Counted from the stretch's first letter, positions 42,183 to 50,984 are shown. The stretch is 64,000 nt of DNA from Metabacillus_B sp050107715 (GCF_050107715.1 NZ_JBNILN010000003.1:62001-126000); one strand, 5' to 3'. The notes: generated by a model not told the origin, from the sequence alone. Made by a program: numbers and translations.

Positions 42183-43091
42183 TTAGGCCTTCGCAGCCTG
42201 TTTTGCTTTCCAAAGGATGTATTGTCTGCTTGAAATCGGTTTATCCAAATAAGCTTCGATTCCTTGCACAGCTTCAAGTACCTTTTCGAGGGATAGACCG
42301 GTTTCAATGTTCATGCCCTGAAGCATATACAGAACATCCTCGGTAGCTGCATTTCCGCTTGCACCGGGCGCAAACGGACAGCCGCCGAGACCGCCCGCGG
42401 AGGTATCAAACCGGTCGACACCTGCCTGCAGAGCAGCCAGGATATTAGCCAGGCCAAGCCCTCTTGTGTCATGAAAATGGGCAGTTATCAGGGTTTCTTT
42501 AAACTCCTGCTTTAAACGGCTGAAAAGGGAATACACCTCGTGGGGAAGAGCCATACCGACCGTATCGGCTACACTCAAATCGTCTACTCCAGCCTTCACA
42601 AATTGCCTGCAGATATCCATCACTGCTCCCTCGGCTATTTTTCCTTCATAAGGACAATAAAAGGCTGTGGAAATACAGGCCCGGATGAATAAACCGCGTT
42701 CCTTCGTGCTCCGGATGAGAGGAAGGAGTGACCTCATGGACTCTTCCAGCGGCCGGTTGATGTTTTTTAGGTTGAATGTATTGCTTGCGCCGACAAAGAA
42801 AGCAACCGCCGTGCATCCGCTGTCAAGTGCAAGAGAAAGGCCCTTTTCATTCGGAGTGAGGACGATGCTTCGGCCCGCTGCGGAGCCATGCTTTACGATG
42901 TTTTCAGCATCAGCCATCTGGGGAACCCATTTTGGTGAAACAAAAGAAGCAATTTCCATTTCCTTAAACCCGGCCCCGCTTAAATCGTGTATAAATTGCA
43001 GCTTTTGATCCGCTGGCAGAATGTTTTTTTCATTTTGAAGTCCGTCACGGGGTCCAACCTCTATCAGCACTGCCTTTTCCGGTAGTTTCAA
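42183..43091 (-). CDS. yngG: Hydroxymethylglutaryl-CoA lyase
   Basis: A 302-residue TIM-barrel enzyme of the HMGL-like family that splits HMG-CoA into acetoacetate and acetyl-CoA, the last step of leucine breakdown. Signatures: IEVGPRDGLQNE at the N-terminus, SVADTVGMA near residue 190, AHFHDTRG near residue 220 and GGLGGCPFAPGASGN near residue 250, which holds the catalytic cysteine loop. A TTG at 43091 with AAAGGCGG eight bases ahead fits the family start better than the GTG three codons upstream. It is divergent from the thiolase-scoAB operon, which uses its product. Confidence 0.92.
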   Translation of the reverse strand: MKLPEKAVLIEVGPRDGLQNEKNILPADQKLQFIHDLSGAGFKEMEIASFVSPKWVPQMADAENIVKHGSAAGRSIVLTPNEKGLSLALDSGCTAVAFFVGASNTFNLKNINRPLEESMRSLLPLIRSTKERGLFIRACISTAFYCPYEGKIAEGAVMDICRQFVKAGVDDLSVADTVGMALPHEVYSLFSRLKQEFKETLITAHFHDTRGLGLANILAALQAGVDRFDTSAGGLGGCPFAPGASGNAATEDVLYMLQGMNIETGLSLEKVLEAVQGIEAYLDKPISSRQYILWKAKQAAKA

Positions 43092-43209
43092 TCCGCACAC
43101 CGCCTTTTGTTTGTAAGGGTTTACATATTGTTATTTTAATAGGAAAATAAAGGGGAAGGCAAATGCTATTTTCAGAGTATTGCAATCTTTTCAAAGGGGA
43201 TGAAGAAAC

Positions 43210-44400
43210 GTGGATGCAAAAGAAATCGTCATTGTAAGTGCAGTAAGGACCGCAGTAGGAAGCTTTGGAGGGGCGCTGAAGGGGGTATCTGCCCCGGAGC
43301 TTGGAGGCATCGTGATTAAGGAGGCGCTGGAAAAAGCAGGTGTTTCCGCTGAGCACGTCGATGAAGTGATTATGGGCAATGTACTTCAGGCTGGATTAGG
43401 CCAGAACCCGGCGAGGCAGGCTGCCATGAAAGCCGGGCTGCCGGATAACATACCTTCGATGACCATTAATAAAGTATGCGGTTCCGGACTGAAAGCCGTT
43501 CACCTTGCTTTTCAGGCCATTGCTTCCGGTGAAGCGGATGTCATTGTTGCAGGAGGCATGGAAAATATGAGCCAGGCCCCATTTTTAGTGAAAGGGGCGC
43601 GCGATGGATTCCGGATGGGGGATCAAAAGCTAATTGACAGCATGACCTCAGATGGGCTGACCTGTGTGTTTAACGACTACCATATGGGAGTAACAGCCGA
43701 AAACCTGGCTGATCAATACGAGATATCAAGAGAAGAGCAGGATCAGTTCGCAGCGGACAGCCAGATGAAGGCGGTTCGGGCGGTTAAGGAAGGAACATTC
43801 AAGGGAGAAATCGTACCGGTCACCATCCCGCAGCGCAAAGGCGATCCGGTTGTGTTTGATACAGACGAGTACCCGAGAGAAGGGACGACGGCAGAAGGAC
43901 TTGGAAAGCTTCGTCCTGCATTCAGAAAAGATGGAAGCGTTACCGCAGGGAATGCTTCCGGCATTAATGATGGAGCTGCGGCTGTCGTCGTGATGAGCAG
44001 GGAGAAGGCAGAGGAGCTCGGCCTTAAGCCGCTTATGAGAATCCTTGGAAACGGAAATGCCGGCGTGGATCCCAGCATAATGGGCATCGGACCTGTAAAA
44101 GCGATAAAAAAGGCGCTGGACCGTGCCGGTGAAGAGCTTTCCGGCATTGAATTGATTGAAGCGAATGAAGCCTTTGCGGCCCAGACACTGGCTGTGGATA
44201 AGGAGCTCCATTTTAATAAAGAAATTCTAAATGTGAACGGAGGAGCGATTGCACTGGGGCATCCGATTGGCGCAAGCGGCACAAGAATTCTCGTAACGCT
44301 TATCCACGAAATGAAACGCAGGGGTGCGAAGAAAGGACTGGCAGCTCTTTGCATTGGCGGAGGCCAGGGAATAGCAACCGTTGTAGAAAATCTGGATTAA
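43210..44400 (+). CDS. Acetyl-CoA C-acetyltransferase (thiolase)
   Basis: A 396-residue degradative/biosynthetic thiolase: nucleophile cysteine in NKVCGSGLKAV near residue 88, histidine in GHPIGASGTR near residue 350 and second cysteine in LCIGGGQG near residue 380. It interconverts acetoacetyl-CoA and two acetyl-CoA. GTG start with AAAGGGGAT ahead. It is first in an operon with the two CoA-transferase subunits (13 and 12 base gaps), so acetoacetate can be activated and cleaved to acetyl-CoA. Confidence 0.94.
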   Translation: MDAKEIVIVSAVRTAVGSFGGALKGVSAPELGGIVIKEALEKAGVSAEHVDEVIMGNVLQAGLGQNPARQAAMKAGLPDNIPSMTINKVCGSGLKAVHLAFQAIASGEADVIVAGGMENMSQAPFLVKGARDGFRMGDQKLIDSMTSDGLTCVFNDYHMGVTAENLADQYEISREEQDQFAADSQMKAVRAVKEGTFKGEIVPVTIPQRKGDPVVFDTDEYPREGTTAEGLGKLRPAFRKDGSVTAGNASGINDGAAAVVVMSREKAEELGLKPLMRILGNGNAGVDPSIMGIGPVKAIKKALDRAGEELSGIELIEANEAFAAQTLAVDKELHFNKEILNVNGGAIALGHPIGASGTRILVTLIHEMKRRGAKKGLAALCIGGGQGIATVVENLD

Positions 44401-44413
44401 TGGAGGGGAAAGA

Positions 44414-45109
44414 ATGAAGTCTGTCTATCACTCTTATAATGAGGCAGTAAAGGACATTCAGGATGGAGCTGTGCTGATGGTTGGAGGCTTTGGCCTGTGC
44501 GGAATTCCAGAGAATCTGATTCTCGCACTGGCTGAATCGGGAACCAAGGATCTGACAGTGATTTCAAATAATTGCGGAGTAGATGACTGGGGGCTTGGCC
44601 TGCTTCTGAAAAATAAGCAGATCAAAAAAATGATCAGCTCTTATGTAGGAGAAAATAAGGAGTTCGAGCGCCAAGTGCTTGCCGGAGAACTGGAAGTGGA
44701 ATTGCTTCCCCAAGGCACTCTTGCAGAAAAAATCCGTGCGGGAGGAACGGGAATTCCCGCTTTTTACACGCCGGCCGGCTTCGGAACAGAAGTTGCAGAA
44801 GGAAAAGAAACAAGAAACTTCAACGGGAAGGATTACGTGCTGGAGGAAGTGCTCACCGCCGATTTCAGCCTGGTAAGAGCAATCCAGGCAGATAAGATGG
44901 GAAATCTGGTATACAGCAAAACCGCCCGGAATTTTAATCCGATGATGGCGGCGGCAGGCAAAGTAACCATTGCGGAGACAGAGGAGCTAGTCGAAACGGG
45001 ACAAATCAATCCAGACCATATCCATACGCCCGGTATATACGTACAGCGTCTCATTGTAGGAGAGCAGCAGAAAAAAATCGAACGGAGAACCGTGAAGAAA
45101 ACAGGCTAA
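44414..45109 (+). CDS. scoA: 3-oxoacid CoA-transferase subunit A
   Basis: A 231-residue alpha subunit of succinyl-CoA:acetoacetate CoA-transferase. The family signature GGFGLCGIPENLI lies near residue 23 and NNCGVDDWGLG near residue 55. It transfers CoA from succinyl-CoA to acetoacetate together with subunit B. TGGAGGGGAAAG precedes the ATG. Second gene of the thiolase-scoA-scoB operon. Confidence 0.95.
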   Translation: MKSVYHSYNEAVKDIQDGAVLMVGGFGLCGIPENLILALAESGTKDLTVISNNCGVDDWGLGLLLKNKQIKKMISSYVGENKEFERQVLAGELEVELLPQGTLAEKIRAGGTGIPAFYTPAGFGTEVAEGKETRNFNGKDYVLEEVLTADFSLVRAIQADKMGNLVYSKTARNFNPMMAAAGKVTIAETEELVETGQINPDHIHTPGIYVQRLIVGEQQKKIERRTVKKTG

Positions 45110-45121
45110 GGAGGAGCGGAT

Positions 45122-45790
45122 ATGATAGAAGACAAAGTGCTGGTTAGAGAAAAGATAGCGAGAAGGGCAGAAAAGGAGATTCAGGACGGGTACTATGTGA
45201 ATCTTGGAATTGGCATGCCAACGCTCGTTGCCAATTTTATTCAGGAGAATAAGCAGGTTGTTCTGCAGTCAGAGAATGGCCTCCTTGGAATCGGACCGTA
45301 TCCTGAAGAAAACGAAGTGGATCCGGACCTGATCAATGCAGGCAAGGAAACGGTAACCGCCATTGCAGGAGCATCCTATTTTGACAGCGCGGAATCTTTC
45401 GGAATGATACGCGGAGGGCATGTAAACCTGGCCATTCTTGGCGGAATGGAAGTTTCGGAAAGCGGGGACCTCGCAAATTGGATGATTCCTGGTAAAATGA
45501 TTAAGGGAATGGGCGGAGCCATGGATCTCGTCCATGGGGCTCAGCGGATCATTGTCATCATGGAGCATGTAAGCAAAAATGGATCACCGAAAATTTTAAA
45601 GGAATGCTCGCTCCCGCTTACAGGGAAGACCGTTGTAAACCGCATTATTACGGACCGGGCTGTACTTGACGTGACTGAACTTGGTCTGAAGCTCATAGAG
45701 GTGGCTAAAGGATTTACAGCAGAAGATATCCAGCAATGTACAGAGCCGGAATTGATCGTGTCCGGAGATGTTAAACTGGAAGCCTTTTAG
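45122..45790 (+). CDS. scoB: 3-oxoacid CoA-transferase subunit B
   Basis: A 222-residue beta subunit. NLGIGMPTLVANF near residue 28 and SENGLLGIGPYP near residue 52 are the conserved segments, with the catalytic glutamate in SENG. The enzyme is completed by subunit A from the gene just upstream. AAGGAGG sits ahead of the ATG. With the thiolase and the divergent HMG-CoA lyase, the locus can take leucine carbon to acetyl-CoA. Confidence 0.95.
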   Translation: MIEDKVLVREKIARRAEKEIQDGYYVNLGIGMPTLVANFIQENKQVVLQSENGLLGIGPYPEENEVDPDLINAGKETVTAIAGASYFDSAESFGMIRGGHVNLAILGGMEVSESGDLANWMIPGKMIKGMGGAMDLVHGAQRIIVIMEHVSKNGSPKILKECSLPLTGKTVVNRIITDRAVLDVTELGLKLIEVAKGFTAEDIQQCTEPELIVSGDVKLEAF

Positions 45791-45850
45791 TCTGCAGGGG
45801 CAGGATGGCGTGAGCCGATTCTGCCCTTCATTTTCTAAGGGGGTGCAAAG

Positions 45851-46228
45851 ATGGGGAGAATGGTGGAATTAGGGGAGGACAAAGCGATTGTCAGACTAAC
45901 CGGGCTGACTTGGTTTTTTGCCATTAAAATGAAGCTTGAAGTTCCGTATGAGACCATCAGCCAAGTATATGTCGATACATTTGAAGCGCCAAGAATCATG
46001 CTGAGGATGCCTGGAACATCAGTCAGTTTTTTAAATATTTACGAAGGAAGCTTCAAATACCGGGATGAGTGGTTTTTTCTTTCATTCAGCGGGAATGGCC
46101 CGTTTTTAATCCTGGAGCTGAATGGCCATCTAAAGTACCGGTTCATCGTCCTTCAGGTCGTGAATCCAACAGGAACGGCTGCGGAAATCCGCAAGCAGAT
46201 CCGGCTGAATGAAGAGGATGACCTATAG
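45851..46228 (+). CDS. Hypothetical protein, beta-rich
   Basis: A 125-residue soluble protein I do not recognise. Predicted strands predominate (KAIVRLTGLTWFFAIKMKLEVPYETISQVYV; RFIVLQVVNPTG), a pattern reminiscent of the bacterial PH-like fold, but this is only a resemblance. AAGGGGGTG is ahead of the ATG. It lies 60 bases after scoB and could be read from the same transcript. Confidence 0.7.
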   Translation: MGRMVELGEDKAIVRLTGLTWFFAIKMKLEVPYETISQVYVDTFEAPRIMLRMPGTSVSFLNIYEGSFKYRDEWFFLSFSGNGPFLILELNGHLKYRFIVLQVVNPTGTAAEIRKQIRLNEEDDL

Positions 46229-46303
46229 TCCGGCGGGAACGGTACAGGCACTTTGGCTGACTATTTCACCATGTAAAAGCGTGGAGGTGCTGGATTCGGG
46301 CAT

Positions 46304-46332
46304 AAAAAAAGAGCGGAAACTAAGTTCCGCCG
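46304..46332 (-). terminator. Terminator of the SDR gene
   Basis: GCGGAAC and GTTTCCGC pair around a short loop; on the minus strand T7 follows. Confidence 0.82.
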
Positions 46333-46339
46333 ATTGGTT

Positions 46340-47128
46340 TTATAAAAGGGATTCCGCACCATCAATGTAAATTTCAGTTCCCGTAATATGTGAGGACTGT
46401 TCAGAAGCAAGGAAATAGACGAGGTCTGCAACCTGCTCAGGCTGTCCCGATCCTTCCGCCAGCGGCTGATTGCCTTCTGGATATTCAACCGGTATTTCAA
46501 CCTCATCCAGGTTCTCCTGCTTTTCAGTCGTGTCATCAATATTTGTATCGATAGCACCTGGACAAATCGCATTCACACGGATTTTAAATTGGGAGAGTTC
46601 AAGGGCGGCCATCTTCATAAAGGCTACCTGAGCTGCTTTTGTCGTGCTGTAGGCAGACATGCCAAAGTTTTTAAAGGTTCTGTTTCCATTGATGGAGCTT
46701 GTAATAATAATGCTGCCTCCGTTTTCCTTAAGCAGCGGAATGCTGTATTTGACAAAGAGAAAGGTGCTCCGAATATTGGTATGAATGGTTTTATCCCAAT
46801 CGGCAGCTTCCATTTCCTCGATGGAGGAGAATACTCCATTGATTCCCGCATTGTTAAAGATGATATCCAAGTTACCCCAGTGGTTCTTTACTTCATTAAG
46901 TGCATCCTTCACCATTTTTTCATCTGCCATATCCGTCTCAATGGCAATCGCTTCTCCGCCGAGATGATTAATCTCATCCTTCACTTCAAGCGCTCTTTCT
47001 TTATCCAAATCAAGGATGCACACCCGGATTCCTTCACGCGCAAACCGCAGTGCCGTTGCTCTCCCAATCCCTGACCCGCCGCCTGATACAATCGCAACCT
47101 TCGTATTTTTCACAGAACTGTTAGCCAT
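46340..47128 (-). CDS. Short-chain dehydrogenase/reductase
   Basis: A 262-residue classical SDR: cofactor motif SGGGSGIGRAT, an acidic residue after strand 2 (CILDLDKE) favouring NAD, IFNNAGING near residue 90, and catalytic Ser with YSTTKAAQVAF near residues 145-165. The C-terminal HITGTEIYIDG is normal. A 30-residue acidic insertion (DDTTEKQENLDEVEIPVEYPEG) occurs before the C-terminal strand, at the substrate lid. RBS GGAGG ahead of the ATG. Substrate unknown. Confidence 0.88.
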   Translation of the reverse strand: MANSSVKNTKVAIVSGGGSGIGRATALRFAREGIRVCILDLDKERALEVKDEINHLGGEAIAIETDMADEKMVKDALNEVKNHWGNLDIIFNNAGINGVFSSIEEMEAADWDKTIHTNIRSTFLFVKYSIPLLKENGGSIIITSSINGNRTFKNFGMSAYSTTKAAQVAFMKMAALELSQFKIRVNAICPGAIDTNIDDTTEKQENLDEVEIPVEYPEGNQPLAEGSGQPEQVADLVYFLASEQSSHITGTEIYIDGAESLL

Positions 47129-47402
47129 GGTTATGTTCCTCCAAAAGGTTATTTACAAATAAATACCCTATTTTTATGAAGAAGTAAACTTCGAAAAGCG
47201 GGGAGCTGGAACTTGTTTCATAGACAAGCATTAGGACGAATCGATTTCAACCACATGAATAATACAGGAGCGTATGTATATCTGCTCCGGCAACCTGTAA
47301 CTCATCCAGTGGCATCGGGCATTGCTGGAGCAAAGGCTGCTAATCCTGAAATAAATGAGCAATTTCCTTAAAGTCTTTCTCTTTTATTGTAAAGGTCATT
47401 CA

Positions 47403-47559
47403 GCTTAGTTGTTGATTTCCGCTTCAGGCGTTCGCTTATCCTCCTCTTGCTGCGAGAATACGGGATCTCTCCTGTTCAGCTGCTCTCAGCACGAAGTCTC
47501 ACGCCTTCCGCTCCAATCAACAGGTATTAAAAAATCAACACCATGCTTTAACAAAGCCT
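47403..47559 (-). repeat. Dispersed intergenic repeat, copy 3 of 3
   Basis: Same orientation as copy 1: TGTTGATTTCCGCTTCAGGC, GTTCGCTTATCC, then GAAGTCTCACGCCTTCCGC, CCAATCAACAGG and AAATCAACACCATGCTTTAA. The middle section is shorter and diverged compared with copy 1. Confidence 0.8.
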
Positions 47560-47697
47560 ATTGTAAAAAAACCGATTTATTACTTTGGGATTTAATGATG
47601 GGGTTTAGACATATGCCTCACCTCTGCGGACTATACCAGGTTGAACCATATGAAATGCTGGCCTGGAGCCACTTGAAGTACCTTCTGTATGAACAGA

Positions 47698-47735
47698 TAA
47701 AAAACCAGCCTGCGATCCTTTCGCAAGCTGGTTTC
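47698..47735 (-). terminator. Terminator downstream of yqkF
   Basis: AACCAGC and GCTGGTT pair with an inner TGCGA/TCGCA; on the minus strand T6 follows. It lies about 100 bases after the yqkF stop. Confidence 0.7.
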
Positions 47736-47840
47736 ATTAGCTGGTACTGGCATGAAGTGCACAAGAGTTCTTCATGACCAAAAGGTTTTGGAGATTACAT
47801 CGTTTCCAAGAAGGCTGTTCATGGGGCATTCAGTCTCCTC

Positions 47841-48761
47841 TTATACCCGGTGCTGCTCGTACTGGCCGGCTTTGCTGATTTGCTGCAGCAAAGCTATTTC
47901 TCCTTCATTTAAAGGTTCAGCGTTTACAGCTTCCGCATTTTGCTGCAGCTGTGCAATCTTGCTTGCTCCCGGTATAACGGCTGCTACTGCAGGGGAGGCG
48001 AGACAGTATTGAAGGGCAGCCTCCGTATAGGAGTGCCCCGGTGCCGCATTTTTAATAGAGTCCCTAAGCTCAGCAAGCTCCTCAAAGGAATAATTCATGT
48101 ACCCTTTTTCCTTGATTCTGTCTCCTGCCTGGTCCAGGCCGCGTTCAGAGAGGATCCCTTTTGCAAGCGGCCCCCGGGCAATGACGCTTACGCCGTGCTC
48201 TTCAACAAGTGGAAACCATTCTTCCGGCCTGCGGTCTGCCAGACTGTACTGCATCATAATGGAGACGATAGAGGATTTCTCCAGATACTCTTTAATGACG
48301 TTGGGGCGGATGGACGAAATGCCATACTCCCGGATCAGACCATCCTTTTTCAGCTCTTCGAACGCTTCAATTGTCTCATCAATTGGGTCTTCAATCGTCC
48401 CCCCGTGCAGCTGATAGAGGTCAATGTAATCTGTTCCGAGTCTGCGGAGGCTGTCTTTTACCGCTTTATGGATGTGGGACTTGGATGGGTCCCACGTCCA
48501 GCCGTCTTTCCCTTCTTCCCAGCGGTTACCGGCTTTTGTGGCAAGGATCAGCTCCTGCCGGCGGTTTTGAATCGCTCTTCCGATAAACTCCTCATTCAAG
48601 CCGAAATCATAAAGATCGGCTGTATCAAAATAATTGATCCCGAGCTCTATGGCCTCGTCAATAAGTGATTTGGCGCGGGATTCTTCTTTTCCAAGCGACA
48701 TACAGCCAAGTCCCATTTTGCTTACAAATAACTCAGATCGTCCAAGCTGTCTTTTATCCAA
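47841..48761 (-). CDS. yqkF: Aldo/keto reductase (YqkF)
   Basis: A 306-residue aldo/keto reductase with the catalytic tetrad visible: Asp and Tyr in YFDTADLYDFG near residues 45-52, Lys in LATKAG near residue 75 and His in LYQLHGG near residue 119. The C-terminal PGASKIAQLQQNAEA segment binds the NADPH phosphate. TTG start with GGGAGGGA ahead. B. subtilis YqkF is at the same place beside mciZ and nudF. Physiological substrate unknown; aldehydes or ketones are reduced with NADPH by relatives. Confidence 0.92.
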   Translation of the reverse strand: MDKRQLGRSELFVSKMGLGCMSLGKEESRAKSLIDEAIELGINYFDTADLYDFGLNEEFIGRAIQNRRQELILATKAGNRWEEGKDGWTWDPSKSHIHKAVKDSLRRLGTDYIDLYQLHGGTIEDPIDETIEAFEELKKDGLIREYGISSIRPNVIKEYLEKSSIVSIMMQYSLADRRPEEWFPLVEEHGVSVIARGPLAKGILSERGLDQAGDRIKEKGYMNYSFEELAELRDSIKNAAPGHSYTEAALQYCLASPAVAAVIPGASKIAQLQQNAEAVNAEPLNEGEIALLQQISKAGQYEQHRV

Positions 48762-48832
48762 CTGCCATCCCTCCCGTCTAGTCTAACCTGACAGTAGTAT
48801 ACGGCGGCTGAATTTGCAAACAAGAAGGCTCC

Positions 48833-48955
48833 CTAAGCCCTGTCAATCCATTCTTTTACGGTCGTGAACTGTTTGCTGTATTCCTTTAGCTTCATTCTGA
48901 TTTCCCAGGCTTTTCCGACGAGAATGACGCCTTTCTCCAATTTGTATACTTTCAT
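48833..48955 (-). CDS. mciZ: MciZ, mother-cell inhibitor of FtsZ
   Basis: A 40-residue peptide starting MKVYKLEKGVILVGKAWEIR and ending KEWIDRA. It matches B. subtilis MciZ, also 40 residues, along its length, especially GVILVGKAWEIRxKLKEY. MciZ caps FtsZ filaments and stops Z-ring formation in the mother cell during sporulation. AGAGGAG lies eight bases ahead of the ATG. The position between yqkF and nudF is the same as in B. subtilis. In that species it is under sigma-E; no clear sigma-E promoter could be picked out here. It is below usual length cut-offs and easily missed. Confidence 0.93.
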   Translation of the reverse strand: MKVYKLEKGVILVGKAWEIRMKLKEYSKQFTTVKEWIDRA

Positions 48956-49132
48956 GCAGAAGGTCTCCTCTCATAAAATAAAATGGGCAGGGATCAATGA
49001 GAATGGGGATAAATTCAGCAGCCAGCCGCGGGTAAGAGCTGCGGCACACAAGGTGCTCTGCAATGCCGATTGTTAAACAGGGTATGATAAAATGTATGAA
49101 GAAACAGTGAATCATACAACAGGAGGCATAAC

Positions 49133-49687
49133 ATGGACCATTTAAAAGAAAAGGAACTATCTTCTGAGCAAATATACTCCGGAAAAATCATTGATTTGTA
49201 TGTACAGGAAGTAGAGCTTCCCAATGGAAAGACATCAAAGCGTGAAGTGATTAAACATCCTGGAGCCGTAGCGGTTATTGCCATAACGCCGGAAGGGAAG
49301 CTGCTGATGGTGGAGCAGTTCAGGAAGGCGCTGGAGCGGACATTGATTGAGATTCCGGCAGGAAAGCTTGAACCCGGTGAGGAACCTGAAAAGACGGCGG
49401 TCAGGGAGCTGGAAGAAGAAACAGGTTTTACAGCCCGCAGTATCGACCATCTCGTATCGTTCTATACCTCTCCAGGGTTTGCAGATGAACTTGTCCACTT
49501 GTACATAACGGAAGATCTGGCGCCAATTGAAAACGAAGCACACCTTGATGAAGACGAGTTCGTTGACTTGATGGAAGTTACACTGGAAGAAGCGGAGGCG
49601 TTGCTTAAGGACGGACGGATCTACGATGCGAAGACAGCCTATGCGGTACAGTATGTTAGGCTTCAAAAAGCGCTGAAGAAGAAATGA
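49133..49687 (+). CDS. nudF: ADP-ribose pyrophosphatase (Nudix)
   Basis: A 184-residue Nudix hydrolase that splits ADP-ribose to AMP and ribose 5-phosphate. The Nudix box GKLEPGEEPEKTAVRELEEETGF lies at about residues 78-100 with all metal-binding glutamates, and the PGFADELVHLY segment about 15 residues later is typical of the ADP-ribose group. ACAGGAGG precedes the ATG. Its stop overlaps the start of the next gene by four bases, so the two are coupled. Confidence 0.93.
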   Translation: MDHLKEKELSSEQIYSGKIIDLYVQEVELPNGKTSKREVIKHPGAVAVIAITPEGKLLMVEQFRKALERTLIEIPAGKLEPGEEPEKTAVRELEEETGFTARSIDHLVSFYTSPGFADELVHLYITEDLAPIENEAHLDEDEFVDLMEVTLEEAEALLKDGRIYDAKTAYAVQYVRLQKALKKK

Positions 49688-50856
49688 ACGAGTGCTTCGC
49701 CGATTTGCATATTCATATCGGTTCAGCCAAATCAGGAAAGCCCGTCAAAATAACAGCTTCAAAATCCTTGACGCTGTCTTCCATTCTAAAAGCAGCGAGT
49801 GAAGAAAAAGGGATGGATATGATTGGAATCATTGATGCCCACGTTCCCGAGGTGCTCGAAGAATTGGAACAATGGCTGCAATCAGGCAGAGGCAGGGAGC
49901 TGGATGGAGGCGGGATCAAGGTTCATCAAACAACACTGATTCTTGGCTCAGAGCTTGAGGTCTTCGACCGGAACTGCTCAGGCCCCATCCATGTTCTCAT
50001 CTACATGCCACACTATGAAGCGATGGTCCGTTTTTCAAAATGGATTGCTCAATTTATGAAAAATAACACGCTTAGTTCGCAGCGGGTATATGTACCGGGG
50101 AAAGTTCTTCAAAAGAAAACAAAGGAACTCGGAGGACTATTTATTCCCGCTCACATTTTTACACCATTTAAAAGCCTGTATGGCAGAGGCGTGCTTCGTT
50201 CTTTAACGGAAGTTTTCGACCCGGAGCTCATAGATGCAGTAGAGCTTGGTTTGAGTGCAGATACAGAAATGGCTTCCTCCATAAAGGAACTGGATCCTTA
50301 TCCCTTTCTGGCGAATTCGGATGCTCATTCGGCTGGGAAAATTTCCAGGGAATACCAAAAGTTTTGGCTGGAAGAGCCTGCATTTGATGAGCTTGTACTA
50401 GCCCTGAATAACCTGAAAGGGAGAAAAATCCTGACTACATACGGGTTAAATCCTCTGCTCGGGAAATATCACCAAACGGTATGCGAAAAGTGTGGTGCTG
50501 TAATTGCCGGAAAATCATTGCAGTGCTCAGAGTGCGGCTCTCACCGGGTAATTAAAGGAGTCAGCGAAAGACTTAGAGAGCTGGCTGACACTGAAAACGG
50601 GGTGAGGGGAAGGCCGCCATACATCCATCAGGTACCGCTTCAGTTTATTCCGGGAATTGGCCCAATAACCTTGCAAAAGCTAAAAGAACGATTCGGAACG
50701 GAGATGGATATTCTGCACCGGGTCTCAAGAAGTGATTTGGAAACAGCCGTCTCCGGTAAAGTGGCCGGTATGATCGCAGATGCAAGGAGCGGGAAGCTTC
50801 CTGTCTCAAGCGGAGGCGGCGGAATATACGGAAAAGTCCAAAAGGATAGGACCTGA
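49684..50856 (+). CDS. Endonuclease Q family protein (PHP domain, YqxK-like)
   Basis: A 390-residue protein. The PHP metal-binding motif DLHIHIG opens the protein, with further ligands in GIIDAH near residue 50, PAHIF near residue 155 and ANSDAHS near residue 215. A zinc ribbon CEKCG...CSECG follows at about 268-290, then a helix-hairpin-helix-like C-terminus (IPGIGPITLQKLKERFG). This is the architecture of EndoQ, which nicks DNA 5' of deaminated bases such as uracil and hypoxanthine. Coupled by a four-base overlap to nudF. The activity is inferred from the family. Confidence 0.85.
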   Translation: MNECFADLHIHIGSAKSGKPVKITASKSLTLSSILKAASEEKGMDMIGIIDAHVPEVLEELEQWLQSGRGRELDGGGIKVHQTTLILGSELEVFDRNCSGPIHVLIYMPHYEAMVRFSKWIAQFMKNNTLSSQRVYVPGKVLQKKTKELGGLFIPAHIFTPFKSLYGRGVLRSLTEVFDPELIDAVELGLSADTEMASSIKELDPYPFLANSDAHSAGKISREYQKFWLEEPAFDELVLALNNLKGRKILTTYGLNPLLGKYHQTVCEKCGAVIAGKSLQCSECGSHRVIKGVSERLRELADTENGVRGRPPYIHQVPLQFIPGIGPITLQKLKERFGTEMDILHRVSRSDLETAVSGKVAGMIADARSGKLPVSSGGGGIYGKVQKDRT

Positions 50857-50924
50857 ATAAATGCATACGCTGACTTACTCCTGAGTGGATCGGGAGAAGG
50901 GAAGCTGAAGAATCAACCTTTAAT

Positions 50925-50952
50925 GAATATCTTGTCCTCTCCCGCATACAAT
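50925..50952 (+). promoter_or_regulatory. Sigma-E promoter of spoIIM
   Basis: GAATATC at 50925-50931 and CATACAAT at 50945-50952 with a 13-base spacer; the -10 is an exact sigma-E consensus. It lies 33 bases ahead of the spoIIM start, a gene known to be in the sigma-E regulon. Confidence 0.85.
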
Positions 50953-50984
50953 CTAGTAATTGGAATTTCGGGAGGGACATGCCA

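Larger units (their letters stand above)
47129..47840. other. Gene-poor stretch with possible gene relics and a repeat copy
   Basis: Three things are visible besides the repeat and terminator listed separately. A 52-codon plus-strand frame at 47213-47371 starts at TTG with GGGGAG seven bases ahead and reads FHRQALGRIDFNHMNNTGAY, where DFNHMNN recalls the hot-dog thioesterase active-site stretch. On the minus strand from 47400 a frame reads MTFTIKEKDFKEIAHLFQD then stops. From about 47595 a plus-strand frame reads MGFRHMPHLCGLYQVEPYEML. None is a complete recognisable gene; I regard them as possible relics. Confidence 0.35.

Noticed and set aside
47409..47777. Plus-strand ORF of 122 codons
   Set aside because: Its first half is the dispersed repeat copy 3; no ribosome binding site.
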